Shown here one piece after another: positions 7,245 to 14,008 of a stretch of DNA of 15,630 nt. The notes beneath the pieces were generated by a model. It did not search any database. It was not told the origin of the DNA and saw nothing but the letters and a program-made list of their open reading frames with translations. Every line of letters begins with the position of its first letter. Position 1 is the stretch's first letter. Source of the DNA: Baffinella frigidus (lineage: Eukaryota; Cryptophyceae; Cryptomonadales; Baffinellaceae); assembly GCA_026770585.1 (NCBI GenBank), contig MU646666.1, positions 258,005-273,634 of the forward strand, read 5' to 3'. The position numbers and the translations under genes are program-made.

Positions 7245-7748
7245 CAAGCCCGCCGGAGGATCGGCTCAGTGCAGGAAGAAGGAGAGGATGGCTTGATTGA
7301 GAAGCAGCGACCAGCGTGAAGGAGACCGGCTCAGTGCAGGGAGAGGCGGCAGAAACCGGATCGGGGACCGTCAAATATTTTTACAGTTTTCGACCGGTTT
7401 TCCGTCCAGAAATTGTGAGAACGAAGTTTGGGACGCATCCAGCGTGAAACACCTTGTGTCAGAAAACCCTCTTGTGCAGAGCACGTTAGAACTGTCGCCT
7501 CGTAGAGCACGTTAGTCCAGTCGCCTCGGAGAGCAACCGACGCCCCAACTCCGGCACTCCACAGTGAACATGTCAACTCTCAACAACCGCGCATGCTTTT
7601 TTAACTCTCAATAGCCTGATGAGGGAGAAGCTGTTCGGATGAGCGGTTTGAACGGGCCTGGCGCGGTGCATAACCACACGAGGCTAAAATTGGCATTTTC
7701 TTAAAATCCTCTTTTCAGAAGGTCGTTTCTGCGTTGTGTAGTAATTGT
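7245..7748. other. Repeat scraps, no recognisable gene
   Basis: CGGCTCAGTGCAGG recurs 65 bp apart (about 7262 and 7327). Bases 7281-7310 are an exact 30-bp reverse complement of 8947-8976. AGAGCACGTTAG...GTCGCCTCG is a 26-bp unit present twice from 7478 to 7529. CACTACACAA-type sequence (GTTGTGTAGTAATT) near 7734 echoes the K core. No reading frame here looks like a protein. Confidence 0.55.
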
Positions 7749-7781
7749 CACGTCTCCGGGGGTTTAAGCCCCAGGGACGTG
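7749..7781. repeat. Short stable hairpin
   Basis: CACGTCTCCGGGG and CCCCAGGGACGTG form a 13-bp stem with one mismatch and one G-T pair, around a 7-base loop. It has no T-tract or neighbouring gene, so I do not call it a terminator. Confidence 0.5.
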
Positions 7782-7938
7782 AGAAATTCTCGTACAAATA
7801 CTGGTCGCGACCTTAAAACCAACATTTGAGAGAAAAGGCCAATGACCGCCTTGTGTGAAAAGATGTGTCTTGGGAGTCCTTTGGGGCCACGTGCACCCGG
7901 GAGCTCCGTACATCCACTGCGTAGCAACTTGTGTGGGA

Positions 7939-8100
7939 CCACACAGCGGGCTGCGAAGGGATTTTCGGCCCAAATCGGGCCACCTTTCCGTTACCTTGTC
8001 CGTAGGAGCCCCCCCTATGTCCCTACGGATTGCCTACCATAGGGTCGTGGGTCTTATCGCTTAAGGGCTATTCAAAATCCCTTCGAAGTCCGCTGTGTGG
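7939..8100 (-). mobile_element. Family A copy A5 (full length, reversed)
   Basis: 162 bp with CCACACAGCGG and CCGCTGTGTGG ends, reading in reverse relative to A1: the CGAAAATCCCTTCG-type subterminal segment is at the left and TTATCGCTTAAGGG at the right. It is close to the family consensus. Flanks are GGA and GAT, so there is no exact 3-bp duplication. Confidence 0.8.
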
Positions 8101-8294
8101 GATGGCCAGTGTATCAAATCGGCCTGTTTTCAAAGTCAACTCACCCACAACTCTGTCAACTTTTCGCGGATTCCGAACAAAAATACTATTAGTAGTGCAG
8201 AAATCATAGAAAGACGCATGCCTGCCGTAGTGTGATTCATCGAGAGATGCGACCACATCCAGGAAATTCCCCGGGGCTTGCAGTCCCGACGCTT

Positions 8295-8330
8295 TGGGTT
8301 ATTCGAACTCCCTTCGAAGTCCGCTGTGTG
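8295..8330 (-). mobile_element. Family A fragment A6
   Basis: GGGTTATTCGAACTCCCTTC and AAGTCCGCTGTGTG match the end of A5. The rest of the element is missing and the final G of the terminus is lost. Confidence 0.6.
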
Positions 8331-8440
8331 ACCCCTGCCCACTTCTGCAAACTGGCAGTATGCATAACTCAACAAGATGCTGGAATCAGACACCTGAAAT
8401 CCCTGGATCGATTCAAAACATAAAGCAGACTCCCGTGAGA

Positions 8441-8503
8441 CCGTAGGGTCGTAGGTCTCATCGCTTAAGGGTTATTCAAAACCCCTTCGAAGTCCGGTGT
8501 GGG
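8441..8503 (-). mobile_element. Family A fragment A7
   Basis: CCGTAGGGTCGTAGGTCTCA through TCGCTTAAGGGTTATTCAAA to CCCCTTCGAAGTCCGGTGTGG equals the outer half of A5 with a damaged terminus. It lies 110 bp from A6 in the same sense. Confidence 0.65.
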
Positions 8504-8610
8504 ACTTGCCTGCCGAAGTGTGATGTGTCCAGAGATGCGACCACATCCAGGAAATCCCCCGGGGCTTGCCGTCCCGACGCTTTCGCGGTTATGCGCTGTC
8601 TGCCGTCCGA

Positions 8611-8793
8611 TTCAGGGCTTAGTGTTTAGTGTTTGGGGTTTAGGGGTTAGGGGTTAGGGCTTGGGGTTTACGGTTTAGGGTTTAGGGTTTAGGGTTTTGG
8701 GTTTCGGGTTTCGGGTTTCGGGTTTCGGGTTTCGGGTTTCGGGTTTAGGGTTTAGGGTGTAAGGTTCAGGGTTGAGGGTTTCTTGGGGTTTGA
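8611..8793 (+). repeat. Interstitial telomere-like array with TTTCGGG subarray
   Basis: GGGTTTA heptamers with a homogeneous subarray of about six GGGTTTC units near 8698-8742. G-rich strand on +. The local homogenisation of one variant points to slippage or unequal exchange after the block was in place. Confidence 0.9.
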
Positions 8794-9151
8794 GCCCAAG
8801 TGCACAAGACCTTGCTTCACGTTTGGCATCCGATTCACTCATTGATTTGAATCAGATGGAATCAAATCCCGAGAGGTGACGAGATATGTTGAATGTTACC
8901 AAAACCAAAAGGACCTGAAGGATTTCCTTAACCTTCCTCACGCTGCTCGCTGCTTCTCAATCAAGCCATCCTCTCCGGATTTCCAAACGCTGTCTGAGGC
9001 CCGTCTGGGCTCCCCACATAATACATGTAGACACAAACTCTGGAACAAAATACATGAAATAAAAATTGCATCGATGGCAAGCGCAGTCAAATGGGTACCG
9101 TTCCTTGGCTTGGCGACGGCATGGGTTGGCAAAAAGGCGAACCCTGTCTAA
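8794..9151. other. Unassigned stretch, one open frame without recognisable domain
   Basis: A plus-strand frame covers 8876-9151 (91 codons) but includes family C-like AAAGGACCTGAAGGATT and the 30-bp segment (8947-8976) shared in reverse with 7281-7310. That makes repeat-derived sequence likelier than a gene. The frame ends in TAA, which is also the target duplication of the next element. Confidence 0.45.
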
Positions 9152-9313
9152 CCACACAGCGGACTTTGAAGGGACTTCGAATAACCCCTAAGCGATAAGA
9201 TCTAGGACCCTACGGTAGGCAACCCGTAGGGACATAAGGGGGGTTACTACGGATAAGGTGCCGGAAACTCGGACTCGCAGCGCCCGAAAATCCCTTCGTG
9301 GCCCGCTGTGTGG
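9152..9313 (+). mobile_element. Family A copy A8 with TAA target duplication
   Basis: A 162-bp element with intact CCACACAGCGG and CCGCTGTGTGG ends, CCCCTAAGCGATAAGATC and the CTACGGTAGGC module. TAA stands on both sides (9149-9151 and 9314-9316). A 3-bp TAA/TWA duplication is characteristic of PIF/Harbinger elements, and 3-bp duplications also occur in CACTA elements. With no transposase here the superfamily stays open. Confidence 0.8.
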
Positions 9314-9358
9314 TAAATAAAGACTAGTCAGAAAAATCAGAGTGATGCAGAGGTAGAT

Positions 9359-9501
9359 TACCTGACCGCGTCCACGCCCAGCGCCTCAAGCGTGTTGACT
9401 TTCAAAAAGCACTGCCTTGAGGGGAAATTGACTTTTGGCTCTTCCAAGACTCTGGCGTGGTCGAGTACCTGACAGCGTCCGCGCCCAGAGCCTCAAGCGC
9501 G
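9359..9501. repeat. 36-bp direct repeats bracketing family H copy H1
   Basis: TACCTGACCGCGTCCACGCC...CTCAAGCGTG (9359-9394) and its partner at 9466-9501 match at about 31 of 36 positions. The intervening 9394-9460 (TTGACTTTC, ACTGCCTTGAGG, ATTGACTTTTGGCTC, ACTCTGGCGTGG) matches 11854-11923. On the minus strand both repeat units end in CAG followed by GTA, as an exon end would. Confidence 0.65.
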
Positions 9502-9572
9502 TCGAAGCTCGAATTGATCTCGCGGTAGGTGCGCACGAACGCAAGGTTGAACCAGCGCGGCAGTTTCATAGC
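9469..9572 (-). pseudogene. Possible lone exon or exon relic, product unknown
   Basis: On the minus strand the 104 bp between CCTCAG (ending 9573) and GTACTC (starting 9468) reads AMKLPRWFNLAFVRTYREIN followed by SSFDALEALGADAVR. The codons mostly end in G or C and the composition is protein-like, unlike most open frames here. The flanks fit a splice acceptor (AG) and donor (CAG|GTAC), though there is no clear pyrimidine tract. The last ~30 bp are repeated at 9362-9392 as a diverged copy (LEALGVDAVR, then GTAATC). I do not recognise the family. It could be a genuine internal exon of a gene whose other exons lie outside or are unrecognised, a captured exon fragment, or chance. A longer frame continues upstream to about 9740 but becomes repeat-like. 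Confidence 0.3.
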
Positions 9573-9592
9573 CTGAGGTTGAACCAGCCTTA

Positions 9593-9801
9593 AGACGAAG
9601 GGGTGATATCTGAGACTTTTGTCTCGGTGCGCAGCGCTCTTGCAAGAGGAAGCCACTCTGAGACGAAAAACTGGGTAGGTAGGCCTATGGTATTGCCTAC
9701 GGTAGGCCGTAGGGCCCCTAGGACCTAATGTTTCGTACAACCCCCCCTGAGCCCCGACGGCCTACCGAAAGCCACTCTGAGACGAAGGGGTGATATCTGA
9801 G
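9593..9801. repeat. Interleaved direct repeats around a CTACGGTAGGC segment
   Basis: AGACGAAGGGGTGATATCTG at 9593-9614 recurs exactly at 9780-9801 (22 of 22). AAGCCACTCTGAGACGAA occurs at 9650-9667 and 9769-9786. Between the latter pair lie GCCTACGGTAGGCCGTAGG (about 9698-9716) and GCCCCTAGGACCT, related to the 1272-1419 palindrome arms. It looks like an insertion within a local tandem duplication. Confidence 0.6.
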
Positions 9802-9866
9802 GGTGGTGAGAGATGGGCTCTGGGAGGCGGCACGCGAGAGCAGAAAGATGCTGTAGAGAGTGAAGA

Positions 9867-9980
9867 GTCCTTGAGGTCCTTTAGGTCCTTGAGGTTTTGA
9901 TTTCTCCCACCATATGCCAACGACACGCCCTTCCGTAGGAAGGACCTGCAGAACAAGCATGTTTGCTTTCGGATCGCACG
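9867..9980 (+). mobile_element. Family C element C3
   Basis: GTCCTTGAGGTCCTTTAGGT and CCTTGAGG (three AGGTCCTTNA-type decamers) are followed by TGCCAACGACACGCCCTTCC, GTAGGAAGGACCTGCAGAAC and TTTGCTTTCGGATCGCAC. It matches C1 better than C2 or C4, so the family has two subgroups. Confidence 0.7.
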
Positions 9981-10018
9981 GCTAGGTGCCTCCGGCGGGC
10001 TGGTGAAAGGGGTGTGTG

Positions 10019-10102
10019 TGAGAGAGAGGGTAGAGGAAGAGAGAGGGAGGGAGAGGAGGGAGGGAGGGAGAGAGAGAGAGAGAGAGAGAGACAGGGAGAG
10101 AG
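10019..10102 (+). repeat. GA-rich microsatellite
   Basis: An impure purine tract of GA, GGA and GGGA units with a pure (GA)n core near 10069-10091. Open frames across it are composed of the repeat and are not evidence of a gene. Confidence 0.95.
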
Positions 10103-10319
10103 CATGCGTGGATCAGAAGCTTGTCGCAATGCATTCCTGACGCGCCACAGCCTGATGTTGAACTCTACTGCAAGCCCCAAACTCCAAGCCCGGAAACCCC
10201 TGGGAACCAAACTAAACCCAAGCTCCTCACACCCCAATCACATAACCAATCACTAGACTTGAAAAGCAGGCCTGCTTGCGCGTAGCCAGTGGTTGCGCTA
10301 GCGGTGACGAAAGCTTCTT

Positions 10320-10436
10320 AGTACCCGTGCGTGATGGATAGGGTGATGGGGAGGGTGGTGGATAGTGTGTAGGGGTGGGTGGGTGATGACGAGATCGGGT
10401 AAAATTGGGTGTGATGGGTAGGGTGTAGGGGTGGGT
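10320..10436 (+). repeat. Degenerate G-rich low-complexity tract
   Basis: Loose repeats of GGGTGATGGG, GTAGGGGTGGGT and TGTGATGGGTAGGG. A TGTAGGGGTGGGT segment occurs twice, at about 10369 and 10424. It may be worn telomere-like sequence, but no clear heptamer period remains. Confidence 0.5.
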
Positions 10437-10440
10437 ATCT

Positions 10441-10460
10441 CCCTCTCTCTCTCCCTCTCC

Positions 10461-10495
<35 letters not shown>
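10441..10495 (+). repeat. CT-rich microsatellite
   Basis: 55 bp of CT and CCCT units, with a single TT interruption at about 10481. Confidence 0.95.
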
Positions 10496-10593
10496 ATGTT
10501 GAAGCGTGCACGATTCTGGTTTGTGGTTTGTGGATTGAAGAAGGGTGGGAGCGTCGTGTGTGTGAGATACGCATTGGGCTTCAGTGATTGGGT

Positions 10594-10680
10594 TAGGTCC
10601 TTTAAATTATTCGTGCTCCCAACATAGGCGGACACTGTTTTTTGTTCTGCAGAAAAGCCATGCTTCCTTTCAGATCACAT
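10594..10680 (+). mobile_element. Family C element C4
   Basis: AGGTCCTTTAAATTATTCGT, GCTCCCAACATAGGCGGACA, TTCTGCAGAAAAGCCATGCT and TCCTTTCAGATC match C2 over its length, with a shortened decamer array at the left. Confidence 0.7.
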
Positions 10681-10798
10681 TCAGGCCCCTCGGATGATGA
10701 TTTGGAGTTGAGTCCGGTTCCCAAGGGTTTCTGGGCTTGGAGTTTGGGGGATAAAATAGAGTTCACGGCTTAGGAGCCAGGGTCTGGGGGGTTATGGC

Positions 10799-11270
10799 GG
10801 GTTGAGGGCTGAGGGTTGAGGGTTTGGGGTTTAAGGTTTAGGATTTAGGATTTAGGGTTTGGAGTTTGGGGTTTGAGGTTTGGGCTTTAGGGTTTAGGGT
10901 TTGGGGTTGAGGGTTTAGGGTCTAGGGTTTAAGGATAAGGGTTGAGGGTTGAGGGCTTAGGATTTCGGGTTTAGGGTTTAGGGTTTAGGGTGCAGGGTTT
11001 AGGGTTCAGGATTTAGGGTTTAGGGTTTAGGGTTTAGGGTTTAGGGTTTAGGGTTTAGGGTTCAGGGTTCAGAGTTTAGGGTTCAGGGTTCAGGGTTTAG
11101 GGTTCAGGGTTTATGGTTTAGGATTTAGGGTTTAGGGTTTAGGGCTTAGTGTTTAGTGTTTAGGGTTGAGGGTGTAGTGTTTGGGGTTTAGGGTTTAAGG
11201 TTTAGGGTTTAGGATTTAGGGCTTAGGGTTTAGGGTTTAGGGTTTAGGGTTGAGGGTTCAAGGTGTGGGG
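10799..11270 (+). repeat. Long interstitial telomere-like array
   Basis: About 470 bp of GGGTTTA heptamers with many variants (GGGTTGA, GGGTTCA, GGATTTA, GGGCTTA, GTGTTTA). A cleaner core lies near 11010-11060. Divergence is highest at both ends, as expected of an old internal block. G-rich strand on +. Confidence 0.95.
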
Positions 11271-11392
11271 TGATGACCATGACGTGATCGAAGGGGTTCT
11301 CACCCTGCGCCGCGATGCTCCGCATCTGGGGGGAAACGAGGCTTACTCGATTGCCAAACACGACCGCTGTACGCCAGATGAATAAGTGCCAC

Positions 11393-11565
11393 ACGAGGCT
11401 ATCCATGCGAACAGAATAAAAGGGCTTTAAAAAATTTGTGGGGAAATGATCACGTTTCCGTACGGATTTCTGTACGGAAACGTGATCAAATGCTGGCTTT
11501 TGGCGTGTTTCCTGGGCAATAATCCAATAATTAACTTATGAATCTGTTCGCATGGACAGCCTCGT
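11393..11565. repeat. Nested double hairpin
   Basis: The outer arms 11393-11415 and 11543-11565 match at 22 of 23 positions (ACGAGGCTATCCATGCGAAC). The inner arms 11447-11463 and 11472-11488 (TGATCACGTTTCCGTAC) are a perfect 17-bp stem with an 8-base loop. The spacers on the two sides differ in length and composition, so it is not one simple stem. Confidence 0.8.
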
Positions 11566-11799
11566 AGGGTGGGGCGAGACGTGAGGGTTCCAGCAGCCCA
11601 AAACCACCCCGATCTGCACGCAGGCTTGATTTAATCAAGGAAATATTTTTAATTTAAATAACCGTTTCGTGCTATCTTTAGGGCGGTAGTTGCTATATTG
11701 GCCTCGACATAGCTTTTCCATACCACAAAAACCAAACATGTTTCACTAGGACTGAATGCCATTCTGTGGAAACGAATTCTAATCGAAACATCCTGGGTT
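11566..11799. other. Unassigned, partly AT-rich stretch
   Basis: Contains a 15-bp palindrome CTTGATTTAATCAAG (11625-11639) in a locally AT-rich patch (about 11625-11665). No gene or family member is seen. Confidence 0.4.
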
Positions 11800-11923
11800 C
11801 CACGCCAGAGTGGAGGAGGGGGTTAATTTTTAAACCGTGTCAGGACACGGTTTTTGACTTTTGAAATCTACTGCCTTGCAGGAGAGTTGACTTTTGGCGA
11901 CCTCTTCGAAGACTCTGGCGTGG
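11800..11923. mobile_element. Family H element H2
   Basis: CCACGCCAGAGT (11800-11811) and ACTCTGGCGTGG (11912-11923) are perfect 12-bp inverted ends of a 124-bp segment. It contains an AAACCGTGTC/GACACGGTTT hairpin and the ACTGCCTTGCAGG...TTGACTTTTGGCGACC block shared with 9394-9460. No ORF and no obvious short target duplication. Confidence 0.6.
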
Positions 11924-11953
11924 TTGGTGGGTGTGTTCAGAAACCGATTTCGG

Positions 11954-12003
11954 TACGCTGTGACATACCCCCTGTAGACCACCAGGGGGTATGTGACAAC
12001 GTA
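11954..12003. repeat. Compact hairpin Q
   Basis: Arms 11954-11974 and 11983-12003 match at 19 of 21 positions around an 8-base loop. CTGTAGACCACC at the tip recurs at about 12387, next to hairpin R. Confidence 0.7.
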
Positions 12004-12020
12004 TCCACCCTCCAGAGTAT

Positions 12021-12080
12021 AGGGTTTACCTACACCCTAAACCCTACACCCTCACCCCCCCCCCCCCCCCCCCCCCCCCC
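12021..12080 (-). repeat. Reversed telomere-like patch ending in a 26-C run
   Basis: CACCCTAAACCCTACACCCT leads directly into 26 consecutive C (12055-12080). On the minus strand this is a G26 tract followed by GGGTTTA-like units, strongly G-quadruplex prone. The exact homopolymer length may not be reliable in any assembly. Confidence 0.8.
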
Positions 12081-12250
12081 GCACCCTGCAACCTGCGCCT
12101 CACACCATTTGGCAGTAGGATTAATCTTCGTATACGTTGTATACTCTGTGATATATGACTCTGGGTAGGTAACTCTCGAGAGCATCTTTCTGCTCTCGCG
12201 TGTCGCCTCCCAGTGAAAATCCGTTGAGCCAACCAACCCTGAGTCTATCA

Positions 12251-12285
12251 TGGGTGAGAGGTTGAGGGTTGAGGGGTTGAGGGGC
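12251..12285 (+). repeat. Short GGGTTGA patch
   Basis: About four GAGGGTTGAGGGGTTGAGGG-type units, matching the GGGTTGA variant in the larger telomere-like blocks. Confidence 0.55.
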
Positions 12286-12400
12286 GACGTGGGACTGACT
12301 TGAGACACATGGACTTTTGGATCACGTGTCGCCTCCCAGAGGCGCGGTCTTAACAGCCTCGAGTTGGGGAGCACGGAGGGGCATACCTGTAGACCACCCC

Positions 12401-12525
12401 CTACAGGGGTACCTCGCTCATAAGAAAACGCCCCCCCCCCTAGGGCCCTACAGTAGGCCTATGCCTAGGGTCCTATGCTGGTCCTAGGGGGTGGGCAGTT
12501 TCTTATGAGCGAGGTACCCCTGTAG
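12401..12525. repeat. Hairpin R with 27-bp perfect arms
   Basis: CTACAGGGGTACCTCGCTCA and the next seven bases (12401-12427) pair perfectly with 12499-12525. The 71-bp loop holds a 10-C run and CCTACAGTAGGCCTATGCCT, a relative of the CTACGGTAGGC module. Confidence 0.85.
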
Positions 12526-12925
12526 TTGGTTCTGCGAGTCCGACTACACAAGGGCGAGGTGTCCAGCTATGGCAGGATTCAATCAATCCCAACGGTCCTA
12601 AAGCACCACGGATTGCTTTAGATTGGAACACGAATTGCCTTAGATTCCAATCCGGGTGAACTCTCTTTCACGATTGCATTCGTTCTTGGTGAGCGTCAGG
12701 AAACCAGAACACCATCGCAAAGCAACGCCCCTCTGAAAGTCCACACACCCACCCTCCCAAAAGGTATTCCATATCCACATCCAACGACCTTTCAAACAAA
12801 AAGCCTGACAAAATCCCTCCAAACATCGTTGTTTTGGTCCACGGGTTGGCGTGAAGCAAGAGGCTGGCACGTCCAAGCACCAGACGTCCCAGTAATCGCG
12901 TTCCGAGATGAATTTCAACAGGGCC
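12526..12925. other. 400 bp without a recognisable feature
   Basis: CGGATTGCTTTAGATTGG and CGAATTGCCTTAGATTCC lie about 25 bp apart near 12608-12652. Frames open on the minus strand have no domain that I recognise. No RNA gene is seen. Confidence 0.45.
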
Positions 12926-13073
12926 GAAAGCGGGGATGCGGACCAAATCGAGGCTGAGGCATGCGCTAATTCCTCGGGCGGCACCTTCAAAAACGAATGT
13001 GCCACCCGAGGAAATGGCTCCAAACAATCGTCGATTTGGTCCGCTTCGCAGGGCTGGTGGAAAGCGGGGACGC
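12926..13073. mobile_element. Family N element N2 with short bracketing repeats
   Basis: GCGGACCAAATCGA (12938-12951) and TCGATTTGGTCCGC (13031-13044) are perfect 14-bp stems. TTCCTCGGGCGGCA (12970-12983) pairs with 13000-13013 with one mismatch. GAGGAAATGGCTCCAAACAA and GATTTGGTCCG relate it to N1 and N3. GAAAGCGGGGATGC at 12926 and GAAAGCGGGGACGC at 13060 flank it directly. Confidence 0.65.
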
Positions 13074-13201
13074 ACCACGCGGAGAATCGCGCGCGGGAGA
13101 GGGTGCGATGAGTCAGCAGCACCCTCCCCAACAAGGTCAAGCCGCGCGTCGAATGCCGCCTCGCAGAACGCCTGCCAAGGAGAGTCGACCCGGATCAGTT
13201 G

Positions 13202-13348
13202 GCCGTCCATATATCCCGTTTTGCCGTCCATATATCCCGTTTTGCCGTCCATATATCCCGTTTTGCCGTCCATATATCCCGTTTTTCCGTCCATATATCC
13301 CGTTTTGCCGTCCATATATCCCGTTTTGCCGTTCATATATCCCGTTCT
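13202..13348 (+). repeat. 21-bp minisatellite, 7 units
   Basis: Seven units of GCCGTCCATATATCCCGTTT plus T, near identical, with changes only in unit 5 (T for G) and the last unit. All three plus frames are open through it. It is a direct tandem repeat without spacers, so not CRISPR. Confidence 0.95.
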
Positions 13349-13380
13349 GCCGGACGAGGAGAGTGGGTTCGGATCAGTTA

Positions 13381-13439
13381 TCCTTGAGGTCTTTAAGGTT
13401 CTTCGAGCTCCCAACATAGGCGGACACTGGAACTGTTGG
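13381..13439 (+). mobile_element. Family C element C5, inside the minisatellite
   Basis: TCCTTGAGGTCTTTAAGGTT, CTTCGAGCTCCCAACATAGG and CGGACACTGGAACTGTTGG match C2 and C4, then stop where C2 continues with CTGCAG. It separates the 13202-13348 and 13441-13566 repeat blocks. Confidence 0.65.
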
Positions 13440-13440
13440 C

Positions 13441-13564
13441 CGTCCATAAATCTCGAGGCGGGTCCGTCTGTATATCCCGTTTGGCCGTCCATATATCCCG
13501 AGGTGGGCCCATTCATATATCCCGAGGTGGGTCCATCCATATATCCCGAGGCGGGTCCGTCCAT

Positions 13565-13566
<2 letters not shown>
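13441..13566 (+). repeat. 24/21-bp minisatellite, variant block
   Basis: About five and a half units related to the 13202 block (core CCATATATCCCG). Most are 24 bp with GAGGYGGGYC replacing GTTTTGC, and one is a 21-bp GTTTGGC unit. Two unit types coexist in one array. Confidence 0.85.

Positions 13567-13570
<4 letters not shown>

Positions 13571-13604
<34 letters not shown>
13571..13604 (+). repeat. (CT)17 microsatellite
   Basis: 34 bp of uninterrupted CT directly after the minisatellite. Confidence 0.98.
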
Positions 13605-13606
<2 letters not shown>

Positions 13607-13633
13607 AGATGAGAGTCCCATCTACGTGCAGCG

Positions 13634-13680
13634 GTTGACTGAACCGGACAGGGTTGGTACGCAGAAGTTGACTGAACCGG
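13634..13680 (+). repeat. Short direct repeat GTTGACTGAACCGG
   Basis: GTTGACTGAACCGG occurs at 13634-13647 and again at 13667-13680, 33 bp apart, and includes the recurrent GTTGAC motif. Confidence 0.6.
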
Positions 13681-13854
13681 GTGCGAACAAGCACCAACAC
13701 AGACGATGATTCTTCTCTTCTTCTTTATTACTCTCGATACAGGTCCTAGATAGGCCCTTGAAAGATGATTAGTCAACCTTTGTTCGTGGAGCCGGGACTC
13801 GTAACCTGTAGCGCGGTGGAGTTGGTGAGGGCGTTGACGTCGACTGCCCCGGCG

Positions 13855-13958
13855 CGTCCTGCCATCAGTACTGGCACGTCCGCATCACGTCCTGACATCA
13901 GTACTGGCGCGTCCTCATCACGTCCTGACACCAGTACTGGCGCGTCCTCATCGCGTCC
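13855..13958 (+). repeat. 33-bp minisatellite, 3 units plus 5 bp
   Basis: Units begin CGTCCTGACATCAGTACTGG and run to CGTCCTCATCA (13855-13887, 13888-13920, 13921-13953), followed by a partial CGTCC. Units differ at a few sites. The period equals eleven codons. Confidence 0.92.
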
Positions 13959-13985
13959 AGCGTGTGCGGAGATAGCGTGGCAGAG

Positions 13986-14008
13986 CGCGCGCCCCGCGCG
14001 CGCAAACG
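13986..14008. repeat. GC alternating hairpin
   Basis: GCGCGCGCC and the following CCGCGCGCGC can fold on each other. It is alternating purine-pyrimidine sequence with no clear role. Confidence 0.4.

Larger units (their letters stand above)
8221..8583. repeat. 74-bp direct repeats bracketing family A fragments
   Basis: CCTGCCGTAGTGTGATTCAT through GACCACATCCAGGAAATTCC to CAGTCCCGACGCTTT (8221-8294) recurs at 8509-8583 with about eight differences. Between them are two partial family A right ends (A6, A7) and about 110 bp of unique sequence. Confidence 0.75.
10159..10765. repeat. Widely spaced 50-bp inverted repeat
   Basis: Bases 10159-10208 are the reverse complement of 10716-10765 at about 43 of 50 positions, with a shared GGGCTTGGAGTTTGGGG core. 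The ~507-bp interior holds GGGTGATGG-type G-rich sequence, a CT tract and family C element C4. It could be a composite fold-back element or two independent copies of one repeat in opposite sense. Confidence 0.6.
12668..13621 (-). other. Longest open frame in the window, probably a repeat artefact
   Basis: A 317-codon minus-strand frame is open because it crosses the 21/24-bp minisatellite and the CT tract, both of which can be read without stops. It contains seven GYMDGKT-type heptads, then GYMDGPTS octads and RE dipeptides, plus sequence from a family N hairpin and family C element C5. The plus strand is open over 12936-13709 too (257 codons, SIYPVLP heptads). With both strands open and no known domain, I do not call a gene. 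Repeat units of 21 and 24 bp do preserve frame. Confidence 0.2.

Noticed and set aside
7939-8100. Clear 3-bp target duplication at family A copy A5
   Set aside because: The flanking triplets are GGA and GAT, which do not match exactly; claiming a duplication would require shifting one border.
9963-10256. Protein-coding frames across the GA tract
   Set aside because: The frames exist because purine tracts lack stops on one strand; the products are RE/ER or SL/LS runs with no domain.
11824-11856. Rho-independent terminator (hairpin AAACCGTGTC/GACACGGTTT followed by T run)
   Set aside because: No bacterial gene lies upstream and the hairpin is internal to repeat element H2.
11854-12374. Coding frames over the C26 tract on both strands
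   Set aside because: They consist largely of poly-Pro or poly-Gly from the homopolymer plus hairpin Q and family H sequence.
13202-13348. CRISPR array
   Set aside because: The 21-bp units are contiguous with no unique spacers, and the setting is eukaryotic subtelomeric DNA. It is a minisatellite.
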